Numbered from the stretch's first letter, positions 6,168 through 13,710 are shown. The stretch: DNA of 19,094 nucleotides from an uncultured Bacilli bacterium (GCA_947628445.1 CANQZX010000015.1:1-19094); one strand, 5' to 3'. Notes: a model not told the origin generated them from the sequence alone. Made by a program: numbers and translations.

Positions 6168-6551
6168 TTACTTTCTTGGTCTTTTTGGTGGGCGGCAGCC
6201 ATTATGAGGAACTGGAGTTTCATCGGTAATACTCGTAATTTCTAAGCCCGCCGTTTGTAAAGATCTGATTGCGTTTTCGCGTCCTGGTCCTAAGCCCTTA
6301 ACAAAAACATCTACTTTCCGAACGCCTTGTTCATAGGCCGAAGCAGCAGCGGCTTCACTGGTAAGTCCGGCAGCAAAAGGAGTTTTCTTTTTACTACCTT
6401 TATAACCAATCCGACCGGCACTAGACCAAGCAATGGCATTACCATCTTTGTCACAAATCGTAACGATTGTATTATTATAAGTTGAATGAATGTGTGCTTC
6501 CGCTTCCGGAACATTTTTCTTAACTTTTCTTTTTCTTCTATTATAAGCCAT
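6168..6551 (-). CDS. rpsK: 30S ribosomal protein S11
   Basis: S11 forms part of the 30S platform near the mRNA exit. The family signature is unmistakable: HIHSTYNNTIVTICDKDGNA, WSSAGRIGYKGSKKKTPFAA, then VDVFVKGLGPGRENAIRSL and the C-terminal PHNGCRPPKRPRK. The 127-residue length is normal. The basic N-terminus (NRRKRKVKK) is typical of low-GC species. It lies 14 nt after rpsM and 22 nt before rpoA, the standard alpha-operon order. Confidence 0.99.
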   Translation of the reverse strand: MAYNRRKRKVKKNVPEAEAHIHSTYNNTIVTICDKDGNAIAWSSAGRIGYKGSKKKTPFAAGLTSEAAAASAYEQGVRKVDVFVKGLGPGRENAIRSLQTAGLEITSITDETPVPHNGCRPPKRPRK

Positions 6552-6565
6552 CTTAATCTATCTCC

Positions 6566-6931
6566 TTACTTTTTCTTATTAGCCACAACTTTACCGCGGC
6601 CTTTTCTCGTATGAGCATTACGATTAGTTCTTTGACCTCTTACAGGTAAACCTTTTTTGTGTCTAATTCCTTCATAACAATTAATTTCCATTTTGTTTTT
6701 AATACTCATTTGAACTTCTCTTCTTAAGTCCCCTTCAACAGAGTATTTGTCGACTTCTTTCCGAAGTTTTGCGATTTCTTCGTCCGTTAAGTCTTTGATT
6801 TTTTTACTTGGTTCAACTTTGGCATCTGCACAAATCGTTTGGGCTAAATTCCGGCCAATACCATAGATGGCGGTTAAACCAATACAAACATGTTTTTCGT
6901 TTGGTAATTCAATATTCTTGATTCTTGCCAT
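6566..6931 (-). CDS. rpsM: 30S ribosomal protein S13
   Basis: S13 sits in the 30S head and forms a bridge to L5 and contacts to P-site tRNA. The 121 residues include the conserved start MARIKNIELPNEKHVCIGL, YGIGRNLAQTIC, and the tail GLPVRGQRTNRNAHTRKG ending VANKKK, which extends toward the P site. The ATG has an AGGAGG ribosome site in the 8-nt gap after rpmJ. Part of the infA-rpmJ-rpsM-rpsK-rpoA-rplQ order shared across Bacillota. Confidence 0.99.
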   Translation of the reverse strand: MARIKNIELPNEKHVCIGLTAIYGIGRNLAQTICADAKVEPSKKIKDLTDEEIAKLRKEVDKYSVEGDLRREVQMSIKNKMEINCYEGIRHKKGLPVRGQRTNRNAHTRKGRGKVVANKKK

Positions 6932-6939
6932 TTTTCCTC

Positions 6940-7053
6940 CTATCCTTGAACTTGTTTGTGTTTAGGGTTTTCGCAAATAACCCTAACCTTTCCATTTCTG
7001 CGAATAATTTTACATTTCTTACAAATCTTTTTTACTGATGGTCTAACTTTCAT
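6940..7053 (-). CDS. rpmJ: 50S ribosomal protein L36
   Basis: A 37-residue ORF that I translated by hand: MKVRPSVKKICKKCKIIRRN then GKVRVICENPKHKQVQG and a TAG stop. It is the zinc-ribbon type L36 with ligands C11, C14, C27 and H32, and so depends on zinc. Position 24 is Arg (codon AGG), where many Bacilli have Met and E. coli has Arg. The ATG has an AGGAGGAAAT ribosome site. It fills the otherwise empty gap between infA (13 nt upstream) and rpsM (8 nt downstream). Confidence 0.98.
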   Translation of the reverse strand: MKVRPSVKKICKKCKIIRRNGKVRVICENPKHKQVQG

Positions 7054-7066
7054 AAAATATTTCCTC

Positions 7067-7291
7067 CTATCTTTTATTCCAAATTATAATCCCACGTGTT
7101 ACATCATAAGGCGATATTGCCACGGTAACGGTATCACCTAGTAAGATACGTATCATATTCATGCGCATTTTACCAGAAACGTAGGCATTTACCGTGTGGC
7201 CATTTTCTAGTTCTACAATGAAGTTTAAACCGCCCTTGAGAACTTCAATAACCTTGCCTTCGACTTCAATTTTGTCTTTATTTTTTCCCAT
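7067..7291 (-). CDS. infA: Translation initiation factor IF-1
   Basis: IF-1 occupies the A site of the 30S subunit during initiation. A single OB/S1-like domain of 74 residues carries the signatures IEVEGKVIEVL, FIVELENGHTVNAYVSGKMR, IRILLGDTVTVAISPYD and TRGII. The only unusual spot is the N-terminus, MGKNKDKIEV instead of the common MAKEDVIEV, and NM in place of a common HY after GKMRM. The start is 4 nt after the map stop codon, with an AGGAG ribosome site lying inside the end of map, so the two are probably coupled. Confidence 0.98.
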   Translation of the reverse strand: MGKNKDKIEVEGKVIEVLKGGLNFIVELENGHTVNAYVSGKMRMNMIRILLGDTVTVAISPYDVTRGIIIWNKR

Positions 7292-7295
7292 CTAA

Positions 7296-8039
7296 TCAAT
7301 CTCCTGTCAATATTTCGTAACCTGTATCAGTTACTAAAACGGTATTTTCATAGTGCGCGGATGGTAACCCGTCCACCGTTTTAACCGTCCAATCATTGTC
7401 ATCCAGATATACTTCCTTAGTTCCTAAATTAAGCATTGGTTCAATCGCAATGGTCATTCCCGTTTTTAACCGGATATTGCTACCATCATCGAAATTCGGA
7501 ACATCAGGTTCTTCATGCATATTACTTCCAATCCCATGACCAACTAGTTCTTCCACGACACTCAAATGATGGTCATGTGCATACTTTTCGATGGCCCGAC
7601 TCACATCTTTGATGCGGGCGCCATTTTTAACTTCTTTAACTCCGGCATAAAAGGCCGCTTGCGTATTCTTTACTAAGGATTCAATATCCGGATTAACCGT
7701 CCCTACTATAAAGGTCCTCGTAGCATCAGCATGATATCCCTTATAACTTAAAACTAAATCGACCGATACAATATCGCCATTTTTAATTTTCCGATTGCCC
7801 GGAATACCATGGACTACCTCATCATTTACCGAAACACAGACGGATGCCGGAAAGCCCTCGTATCCTAAACAGGATGGTTCACAGCCATATTCATGAATCA
7901 GCCGGTTGACCAAAGTATCAATTTGTTTGGTCGTAATGCCGGGTCTTAAAAACTTTTCGACGGCCTTTAAAACCATAACATTATATTTGCCGGCTTCTTT
8001 CATTAAAGCAATTTCGCGATCACTTTTAATGCTAATCAT
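7296..8039 (-). CDS. map: Type I methionine aminopeptidase
   Basis: Removes the initiator methionine from new proteins after deformylation. The five metal ligands of the pita-bread fold are present: D94 (SVDL), D105 (HADATRTF), H168 (GHGIG), E200 (IEPML) and E231 (HYENTV). H77 (VHGIP) and H175 (MHEEP) match the substrate-binding histidines. The 247-residue length and the absence of an N-terminal zinc-finger extension are typical of Bacilli type Ia enzymes. It overlaps adk by 8 nt and ends with TGA. SecY, Adk and MetAP together in the spc operon link protein export, nucleotide supply and N-terminal maturation to ribosome synthesis. Confidence 0.98.
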   Translation of the reverse strand: MISIKSDREIALMKEAGKYNVMVLKAVEKFLRPGITTKQIDTLVNRLIHEYGCEPSCLGYEGFPASVCVSVNDEVVHGIPGNRKIKNGDIVSVDLVLSYKGYHADATRTFIVGTVNPDIESLVKNTQAAFYAGVKEVKNGARIKDVSRAIEKYAHDHHLSVVEELVGHGIGSNMHEEPDVPNFDDGSNIRLKTGMTIAIEPMLNLGTKEVYLDDNDWTVKTVDGLPSAHYENTVLVTDTGYEILTGD

Positions 8040-8682
8040 GAGTTATTATTTCCTTTATTGCCCCAGCAATTTCAGCCACACTGCGATCGACATCGACAAT
8101 TTGTAATTTATTTCTTTGCCGATAAAAATCTAAAATTGGTTCAATATTGGTTTGAAAGATTTCATATCGTTGTTGGAAACTAGCTAGGTTATCATCATCT
8201 CTTTTAACCAAGGCCTGACCACATTTATCACAGATGCCTTCTTGCTTAGGTTTTAAATTATCATTATAAATATTATATGATTTACCACAGCTGCAAATTA
8301 AACGACCACTGATTCTTTTAAGCGCCGCTTCTTCACTAAGATTTAAAAGAATAACCACATAATCCGTAATATTTAATTCTTTTAAAATTGTTTCAAAATG
8401 TTGCGCTTGATTAAGCGTTCGGGGAAAACCATCGGAAATAAATGGTTTACCTTCAATTGTTTGCAACTTGTTTTTGATTAAAGGAAAAGTAAGTTCATCA
8501 TCAACTAATTTTCCTGCATCAATTAAGGTTTTAATTTCTTGACCTAGGGCTGAACCACTAGCCATGACCTCCCGAAGTAAATCTCCCATGGAGATATGTT
8601 CATAACCAAAATCATTAACTAGGATTTCCGCTTGTGTCCCCTTGCCGGCAGCCGGAGGGGCAATTAAAATAACATTTTTCAT
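8032..8682 (-). CDS. adk: Adenylate kinase, zinc-lid type with altered P-loop
   Basis: Catalyses ATP + AMP to 2 ADP in the cytoplasm. Family blocks: SMGDLLREVM (31-40), DGFPRTLNQAQ (84-94), the LID domain (about 127-163) and QRYEIFQTNIEPILDFY (171-187). The LID has four cysteines, C130, C132, C151 and C154, for structural zinc. The first pair is CxC rather than the usual CxxC. The P-loop reads APPAAGKGT (8-16), where the family norm is GxPGAGKGT, so the first and fourth positions are Ala instead of Gly, while GKGT with the essential K14 is kept. At 216 residues the length is normal. The start overlaps the secY stop as ATGA. Function is very likely retained. Confidence 0.97.
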   Translation of the reverse strand: MKNVILIAPPAAGKGTQAEILVNDFGYEHISMGDLLREVMASGSALGQEIKTLIDAGKLVDDELTFPLIKNKLQTIEGKPFISDGFPRTLNQAQHFETILKELNITDYVVILLNLSEEAALKRISGRLICSCGKSYNIYNDNLKPKQEGICDKCGQALVKRDDDNLASFQQRYEIFQTNIEPILDFYRQRNKLQIVDVDRSVAEIAGAIKEIITHD

Positions 8683-9941
8683 CTTAACCGCTTTCTCCGG
8701 GCTGTATAACTACGAGATATTAAACCACTTTCTAGTTGTTTATAAGTTTCAATAGCCACCCCGACAACAATCAGGATTCCGGTTCCTCCGATAGATACGG
8801 AAGCCGGTAGGTCCGTGAATTTCGAAATTAAAACTGGTAAGGCCGCGAGAATAATTAAGAAGATACTACCAACCACGGTTAATTTACCTAAAGAATTACC
8901 AATGTATTTGCTGGTATCTTCCCCTGGTCTTACACCAGGAATATAGCCGCCTCGTTCATTAACATTTTTACTCATTTCATCGGGATTCATCGCAATATAG
9001 AAAGTATAAACATAACCAAATAAGAAGATTAATAAAATATATAAGATAAAGCCCGTTGTTGAGGTATTAACAATATAATTATTAACAAAATTAATGGCTT
9101 TTTCGTTACCGATAACGCCAACGATTGTCGCCGGAATTGTCGTAATAACGGACGCAAAGATTACAGGCATAACCCCTGCGGAATTAATTTTGATTGGTAA
9201 ATAGCTTTGTTGAGCACCATAGGCACTATTTGTCCGATTGGCATATTGAATCGGGATTCTTCTTTCGGCTAATTGTACCCAAATAATACCCACGATAATC
9301 AAAATATAAATAAGAACAAACATAGCAAAGAATAACCAACCTGTCCAGCTTGTACTAGCCGTTACTAAACCTTCATAAGCCCCCGTGAATACGCCCGGCA
9401 TGCTTTGAATAATCCCAGCCATAATCAACATTGATTGACCATTACCAATGCCTTTATTGGTAATTTGGTCGCCCATCCATAAACAGAAGGCCGTTCCCGC
9501 GGTCATAACCAATGCGGTTTTTAACATGGTAAATACATCCGCACCCTTTAAATAAAAGACACATAGGACATACGCTTGTAAAAAACCAATAATGATACCT
9601 AAGTACCGGGTAATTTTGTTAATTTTTTGACGGCCAACATACCCTTGATCTTTTAACTCCTTGAAATAAGGAAAGATATCCGTTTCCAAAAGTTGGGTAA
9701 TAATTGAAGCCGTAATATAAGGGGAAACCCCTAACCCAAAGATGGAGAAGTTTCTTAAACCGCCCCCACTCATTAAGTTAAAGATTTCTAAAAATCCCAA
9801 ATTTTCATAAACAACTGAGGCCCAAGGAATGGTAATCGTGGTACCCAAGCAAAATACCCCTAAACAGAATAAGGTAAAATAAATCTTTTTGCGAATATCT
9901 TTATTGTTTTTACTAAATAGTTGGGTAAACACTTTAAACAT
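8679..9941 (-). CDS. secY: Preprotein translocase subunit SecY
   Basis: The channel-forming subunit of the Sec translocon in the cytoplasmic membrane. The 420 residues contain about ten hydrophobic segments. Conserved blocks: plug/TM2 NFSIFGLGVSPYITASIITQ (64-83), GDQITNKGIGNGQS (157-170), AERRIPIQYANR (225-236), and MNPDEMSKNVNERGGYIPGV at 318-337, continuing to RPGEDTSKYI at 347. The last of these is the cytoplasmic loop that contacts SecA and the ribosome. It is slightly shorter than in B. subtilis and ends in a basic ARRKRLR tail. Its ribosome site, GAGGTGAT, lies inside the last codons of rplO, 1 nt away. The TGA stop overlaps the adk start, which shows that TGA is a stop in this genome. 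Confidence 0.98.
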   Translation of the reverse strand: MFKVFTQLFSKNNKDIRKKIYFTLFCLGVFCLGTTITIPWASVVYENLGFLEIFNLMSGGGLRNFSIFGLGVSPYITASIITQLLETDIFPYFKELKDQGYVGRQKINKITRYLGIIIGFLQAYVLCVFYLKGADVFTMLKTALVMTAGTAFCLWMGDQITNKGIGNGQSMLIMAGIIQSMPGVFTGAYEGLVTASTSWTGWLFFAMFVLIYILIIVGIIWVQLAERRIPIQYANRTNSAYGAQQSYLPIKINSAGVMPVIFASVITTIPATIVGVIGNEKAINFVNNYIVNTSTTGFILYILLIFLFGYVYTFYIAMNPDEMSKNVNERGGYIPGVRPGEDTSKYIGNSLGKLTVVGSIFLIILAALPVLISKFTDLPASVSIGGTGILIVVGVAIETYKQLESGLISRSYTARRKRLR

Positions 9942-9942
9942 C

Positions 9943-10386
9943 TTAGATCACCTCTGCTTTGCCACCAGCGTTTTCGATTTTTGTTACAGCAGCTGTTGAA
10001 AATCTATGGGCTTTAACAGTTAACTTTTTCGTTAAGTTACCACTGGCTAAGATTTTAACGCCACTTAATTCTTTCTTAATAATTTTTCTTTCTTTTAAAA
10101 CTTCAGGAGTTACAACATCCCCATCATTAAAGAACTTTTCTAAGTCCGCTAAATTAAGGGTGGCATAGCGTACGCTAAAGTTTTTATTATTGAAACCACG
10201 AATCGGAATTCTTCTATGTAATGGAGTTTGGCCACCTTGGAACCACGCTTTGATTGAAGCCCCGCTTCTGGCCTTTTGACCTTTTTCGCCACGAGTAGAT
10301 GTTTTACCCATGCCGCTTCCTGGTCCCCGACCAACTCTTTTACTGGCTTTGGTTTCATTACTTCTTGGTAAATTTTCTAATTTCAT
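9943..10386 (-). CDS. rplO: 50S ribosomal protein L15
   Basis: L15 is a late-assembly protein of the large subunit. The start MKLENLPRSNETKASKRVGR leads into GPGSGMGKTSTRGEKGQKAR, the long basic Gly-rich extension that threads into 23S rRNA. GGQTPLHRRIPIRGFNNKNF and a C-terminal globular domain follow. The 147-residue length is normal. It begins 1 nt after rpsE, where L30 (rpmD) usually lies between the two. Its ribosome site GAGGAG is formed by the last glutamate codons of rpsE. Confidence 0.99.
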   Translation of the reverse strand: MKLENLPRSNETKASKRVGRGPGSGMGKTSTRGEKGQKARSGASIKAWFQGGQTPLHRRIPIRGFNNKNFSVRYATLNLADLEKFFNDGDVVTPEVLKERKIIKKELSGVKILASGNLTKKLTVKAHRFSTAAVTKIENAGGKAEVI

Positions 10387-10387
10387 A

Positions 10388-10891
10388 TTATAACTCCTCT
10401 ACTTTCTTCCCCCGAAGTTCCGCAATATGTTCGGGAGTTCTTTGCATTAGGAGGGCATCTAAAGTGGCCTTAGCCACATTAACTTGCGTATTAGAACCAA
10501 GGGATTTAGAAACGATATCTTTAACCCCCGCAAGTTCTAAAACGGCTCTGGCAGCTCCACCAGCAATGATTCCGCGACCTTCTTTAGCCGGCTTTAATAA
10601 CACCACAGACCGACCAACTTTAGCAGTTGCTTCATGTGGAATAGTCCGGTTATCTAATAAGGCAACTTTAACAACATTCTTTTGGGCTGCTTGTAAGGCC
10701 TTCTTTATTGCTTCCGGAACTTCATTGGCCTTACCATTACCAATACCAATTAAGCCCTTCCGGTTGCCGACAGCGACGGTTGCAGAAAAACGAAAGTGTC
10801 TACCACCTTGGGTAACTTTTGTTACTCTGCCAATAGAAATAACTTTTTCTTCTAATAGACTTTTCTTTTGGTCAAACTTTTGATTTCTCAT
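10388..10891 (-). CDS. rpsE: 30S ribosomal protein S5
   Basis: S5 helps shape the mRNA entry channel and affects decoding fidelity. The 167 residues show the dsRBD-like N-terminal domain (EEKVISIGRVTKVTQGGRHF, then RFSATVAVGNRKGLIGIGNG) and the C-terminal domain with GRGIIAGGAARAVLELAGV and KSLGSNTQVNVAKATLDAL. The ATG has a ribosome site AAGGAGG in the 9-nt gap after rplR. The terminal residues VEEL supply the GAGGAG ribosome site for rplO. The next gene is rplO, with no rpmD between. Confidence 0.99.
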   Translation of the reverse strand: MRNQKFDQKKSLLEEKVISIGRVTKVTQGGRHFRFSATVAVGNRKGLIGIGNGKANEVPEAIKKALQAAQKNVVKVALLDNRTIPHEATAKVGRSVVLLKPAKEGRGIIAGGAARAVLELAGVKDIVSKSLGSNTQVNVAKATLDALLMQRTPEHIAELRGKKVEEL

Positions 10892-10900
10892 GCGTCCTCC

Positions 10901-11257
10901 TTAAAATTCTAGTCCTGCTGCTCTTGCAGCGTCCGCAAGAGCAGAGACCCGACCATGATATTGATAACCGCCACGGTCAAATACAACTTTCTTAATTTTT
11001 AATTTTTTACATTTTTCGGCAATATCTTTACCTACGGCTTTAGCCGCTTCAATATTACTACCATTTTTAATTTTTAATTCGAGATTTGATGAACTAGCTA
11101 AGGTTTTTCCGGCTTCATCATCGATAACTTGAACATAGATACCATTATTAGAACGAAAAACATTTAATCTAGGAACTTCTTTCGTTCCACTTAAATTATT
11201 CCGCACTCTAATGTGTCTTCTTAATCTAGCTTTATTAGTTGCTTCTTTCTTTATCAT
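10901..11257 (-). CDS. rplR: 50S ribosomal protein L18
   Basis: L18 binds 5S rRNA together with L5. The 118-residue product has the basic N-terminal part (NKARLRRHIRVRNNLSGT), VPRLNVFRSNNGIYVQVIDD, and the conserved C-terminus VVFDRGGYQYHGRVSALADA ending ARAAGLEF. Length and both ends match the Bacilli family. The start at 11257 has a complete TAAGGAGGT ribosome site. Located between rplF and rpsE in the spc operon. Confidence 0.99.
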   Translation of the reverse strand: MIKKEATNKARLRRHIRVRNNLSGTKEVPRLNVFRSNNGIYVQVIDDEAGKTLASSSNLELKIKNGSNIEAAKAVGKDIAEKCKKLKIKKVVFDRGGYQYHGRVSALADAARAAGLEF

Positions 11258-11269
11258 AATTTAACCTCC

Positions 11270-11806
11270 TTACGCTGCTTTCTTGCCGTCTTTATGACGA
11301 ACATGTTCATCTTTATATCTAATACCTTTACCTTTATAAGGTTCTGGTTCTCTTACTTCTCTTACTTTGGCCGCAAACTCAGATACGCTTTGTTTATCAA
11401 TGCCATGAATCGTAAGTTCCGTATTCGATTCGCTAGTTGCACTCATACCATTTGGTACTTCCATAACCACTGGATGAGAATAACCAGCATTAATTGTAAT
11501 TTTATTACCCGCGACATTAAAACGGTATCCAACCCCAACTGCTTCTAGGGATTTTTCGTATCCTTGAGATACCCCAATAAGCATATTATTAATTAAGGAA
11601 TTCATGGTTCCTTGCATAACATTAGCTCTTTTAGACGGTTTCTTTTGGATAGTTGCTAAAATGTTATCTTGAATTTCAACTTTAATTAATTCATCAACGG
11701 TTAATTTTAATTCGCCTTTAGGTCCTTTTACCGTAAGTTCACTGCCATCAACGGTAACAGTAACATTGTCGGGAATCGTTAATTTTCTTTCACCAATTCT
11801 ACTCAT
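11270..11806 (-). CDS. rplF: 50S ribosomal protein L6
   Basis: L6 lies at the base of the L7/L12 stalk near the sarcin-ricin loop. The 178 residues contain two related alpha/beta domains. Typical features are the N-terminus MSRIGERKLTIPDNVTVTVD, VKGPKGEL, GYSHPV and the C-terminal AKVREVREPEPYKGKGIRYK region, ending with a basic KDGKKAA tail. It begins 6 nt after rpsH and ends 12 nt before rplR. No unusual insertions are visible. Confidence 0.99.
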   Translation of the reverse strand: MSRIGERKLTIPDNVTVTVDGSELTVKGPKGELKLTVDELIKVEIQDNILATIQKKPSKRANVMQGTMNSLINNMLIGVSQGYEKSLEAVGVGYRFNVAGNKITINAGYSHPVVMEVPNGMSATSESNTELTIHGIDKQSVSEFAAKVREVREPEPYKGKGIRYKDEHVRHKDGKKAA

Positions 11807-11812
11807 AATACC

Positions 11813-12211
11813 TTACCAAATATAGGCAAGAACTTCGCCTCCTAACCTTTTAGCACGCGCTTCTTTATCAGTCATTAATCCTTCAGATGTGGAAATTATC
11901 GCAATACCTAATCCATTTAGTACCCGAGGAACTTCATCCGCTTTAACATAAACTCTTAAACCAGATTTACTGATCCGTTTTAAACCAGTGATAACTTTTT
12001 CTTTCTTTTCGCCATATTTAAGCGTAAGCGTTAATTTATCACCTTTCGTATCTTTTTCGTAAACATAATCCGCAATGTAACCTTCTCTTTTTAATATTTC
12101 CGCAATACCTAAAGTCATTTTGGTACCCACAACTTCAACCGTTGGGTATTTCATTTGATTTGCATTCCGGATTCGGGTTAACATATCCGCGATTTTATCT
12201 TGTACAAACAT
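11813..12211 (-). CDS. rpsH: 30S ribosomal protein S8
   Basis: S8 is a primary 16S rRNA-binding protein of the central domain; in E. coli it also represses the spc operon. I start it at 12211, which gives MFVQDKIADMLTRIRNANQM (132 residues), the expected N-terminus, and places GGAGG 6 nt upstream. An in-frame ATG at 12232 would add seven residues, lie inside rpsN and lack this site. The C-terminal ISTSEGLMTDKEARAKRLGG, followed by EVLAYIW, is the family signature. Confidence 0.98.
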   Translation of the reverse strand: MFVQDKIADMLTRIRNANQMKYPTVEVVGTKMTLGIAEILKREGYIADYVYEKDTKGDKLTLTLKYGEKKEKVITGLKRISKSGLRVYVKADEVPRVLNGLGIAIISTSEGLMTDKEARAKRLGGEVLAYIW

Positions 12212-12225
12212 CTTATTCCTCCTTC

Positions 12226-12411
12226 TTACCAACTAGATTTTTTAACGCCAGGTAATTTACCTTCGTTCGCTAATTCTCTAAAGCAAATTCTACAAATTCC
12301 GTATTTTCTTAAAACACCATGAGGTCGACCACAACGATTACATCTCGTATATGCTCTGGTAGAGAATTTAGGGGTTCTTTTATTTTTTGCAATCATACTT
12401 TTCTTAGCCAT
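12226..12411 (-). CDS. rpsZ: 30S ribosomal protein S14, zinc-binding type
   Basis: A 61-residue S14 of the short C+ type with zinc ligands C24-x-x-C27 and C40-x-x-C43 (CNRCGRPHGVLRKYGICRIC) and the C-terminus LPGVKKSSW. It binds the 30S head and depends on zinc. Some Bacillota also carry a longer zinc-free paralogue elsewhere, which this window cannot show. Located at the standard place between rplE and rpsH. It is often annotated rpsN or rpsN1. Confidence 0.98.
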   Translation of the reverse strand: MAKKSMIAKNKRTPKFSTRAYTRCNRCGRPHGVLRKYGICRICFRELANEGKLPGVKKSSW

Positions 12412-12423
12412 AATTTATCCTCC

Positions 12424-12963
12424 TTAATTCTTAAATGGCATACCGAAGCCCTTAAGTAAACTTTTAGCTTCGTCATTAGTTTTTGCAGTTGTTACAAAAA
12501 CAATATCCATTCCTCTTACTTTTACTACTTCGTCATATTCAATTTCTGGGAAAATTAATTGTTCTTTGATGCCAATCGTATAATTACCATGACCATCGAA
12601 AGAATGTCCAGATACACCCCGGAAATCCCGGACCCGTGGAAGACCAATACGAATTAATTTTTCTAAGAAATTATACATGTTTTCGCCTCTTAGTGTTACT
12701 TTAACACCAATTGATTGACCTTCTCTGATTTTAAAACCAGCAATAGATTTATGGGCTTTTGTAACAATTGGCTTTTGACCCGTGATTTGTTCTAAATCTT
12801 TGATGGCGGCATTAATGAATTTTTCATCTTTGCTACCTTCACCAACACCCATATTAATAACTATTTTTTCTAAACGAGGTACCGCCATAACAGAAGAATA
12901 TTTATATTCATCCATTAAACTAGGTACAATTTGTTTATTATATAATTCTTTAAAATTACTCAT
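12424..12963 (-). CDS. rplE: 50S ribosomal protein L5
   Basis: L5 binds 5S rRNA in the central protuberance and bridges to S13. The 179 residues include the family blocks VPRLEKIVINMGVGEGSKDE, ITGQKPIVTKAHKSIAGFKI, REGQSIGVKVTLRG and LPRVRDFRGVSGHSFDGHGN, and end in GFGMPFKN. The ribosome site is poor: AGGA is only 2 nt from the ATG. With just 3 nt between rplX and this start, translation probably depends on coupling to rplX. Confidence 0.99.
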   Translation of the reverse strand: MSNFKELYNKQIVPSLMDEYKYSSVMAVPRLEKIVINMGVGEGSKDEKFINAAIKDLEQITGQKPIVTKAHKSIAGFKIREGQSIGVKVTLRGENMYNFLEKLIRIGLPRVRDFRGVSGHSFDGHGNYTIGIKEQLIFPEIEYDEVVKVRGMDIVFVTTAKTNDEAKSLLKGFGMPFKN

Positions 12964-12966
12964 ATC

Positions 12967-13332
12967 CTATTTACTCGCTTTCTTTGTCGTTTTTTTCGCT
13001 GGTTTTTCGGCTTTAGCTTCCGTTTTAGGTGCGGCCTTTTTGGCTGTTGCTTTCGCTGGTTTTTCTTCTTTGGCTGCAACCTTTGGTGCTTTAGGAGCTT
13101 TTGGCTTCTTTTCAACTACTTCAACTTTAACATTTGATACATGAATTGGCGCTTCAATATCGAAGATACCGCCTTTATCGTTCGTATTCGTTGGTTTAGA
13201 ATGTTTCTTAATCATGTTGATACCTTCGACAACAACCCGATTTTCATGTTTTAAAGTTCTAATTACTTTGCCAGTTTTACCTTTATCTTTACCAGCAAGG
13301 ATTTTAACATTATCTCCTACTTTAACTTTCAT
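12967..13332 (-). CDS. rplX: 50S ribosomal protein L24 with Lys/Ala/Pro-rich C-terminal tail
   Basis: L24 starts 50S assembly and lines the exit tunnel mouth. Residues 1 to about 68 are the normal KOW domain: VKVGDNVKILAGKDKGKTGK, then VVVEGINMIKKHSKP, GGIFDIEAPIHVSNV. After this the usual C-terminal segment (a stretch like MLVDPKTG..TRVGYK..GKKVRVAKKSGE) is missing. Instead residues 75-121 form a low-complexity tail with 18 Lys in 47 residues plus Ala, Pro and Thr. Total length 121 versus about 100-105 usual. The tail is probably disordered and may bind rRNA. The fold and operon position leave no doubt about identity. Spacing to rplN and rplE is 9 and 3 nt. Confidence 0.97.
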   Translation of the reverse strand: MKVKVGDNVKILAGKDKGKTGKVIRTLKHENRVVVEGINMIKKHSKPTNTNDKGGIFDIEAPIHVSNVKVEVVEKKPKAPKAPKVAAKEEKPAKATAKKAAPKTEAKAEKPAKKTTKKASK

Positions 13333-13341
13333 GTCATCCTC

Positions 13342-13710
13342 CTATAAAACTTCGGGAGCTAAAGAAACGATCTTCATATAATCTTTTTCTCTTAACTCTC
13401 TGGCAACGGGGCCTAATACCCGTGTTCCCACTGGGGATTTATCATCCTTAATTAAGACGCATGCGTTATCGCTGAATTTAATGTATGAACCATCAGAGCG
13501 TCTTACACCATCAACCGTCCGCACAATAACGGCCTTAACTACTTTACCCTTTTTAATTGGGCTATTAGGGATAGCTTTTTTCACAGTTCCCACAACAACA
13601 TCACCAATGTTACCATATTTAACTTTAGATCCGCCCATTACTCTAATAACTAGAAGTTCCCGAGCGCCACTATTATCAGCAACATTTAGTCTTGATTCTT
13701 GCATTACCAT
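13342..13710 (-). CDS. rplN: 50S ribosomal protein L14
   Basis: L14 forms an intersubunit bridge beside L19 and is the docking site of the silencing factor RsfS. The 122 residues match the family along the whole length: ESRLNVADNSGARELLVIRV, KKGKVVKAVIVRT, RRSDGSYIKFSDNACVLI and RVLGPVARELREKDYMKIVS ending LAPEVL. The start at 13710 (MVMQES) has AGGGAGGT 7 nt upstream, so it is preferred over the Met two codons later. Twelve nt after rpsQ. Confidence 0.99.
   Translation of the reverse strand: MVMQESRLNVADNSGARELLVIRVMGGSKVKYGNIGDVVVGTVKKAIPNSPIKKGKVVKAVIVRTVDGVRRSDGSYIKFSDNACVLIKDDKSPVGTRVLGPVARELREKDYMKIVSLAPEVL

Noticed and set aside
8679..8682. TGA read as tryptophan (code 4)
   Set aside because: TGA is the natural stop of secY (ATGA overlap with adk), map and the pilin-like gene, and Trp is encoded by TGG. 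All conserved proteins are complete without internal TGA.
10299..10883. 194-codon plus-strand ORF antisense to rpsE and rplO
   Set aside because: It is a shadow of two conserved ribosomal genes; the translated sequence has no family features.
12212..12232. Longer S8 starting MVRRRNK
   Set aside because: These codons overlap rpsN and contain the GGAGG ribosome site used by the ATG at 12211, which gives the normal S8 N-terminus.
12967..13330. Plus-strand hydrophobic ORF opposite rplX (within 12782-13144)
   Set aside because: The apparent Phe/Ala-rich membrane protein is simply the antisense of the Lys/Ala-rich L24 tail.
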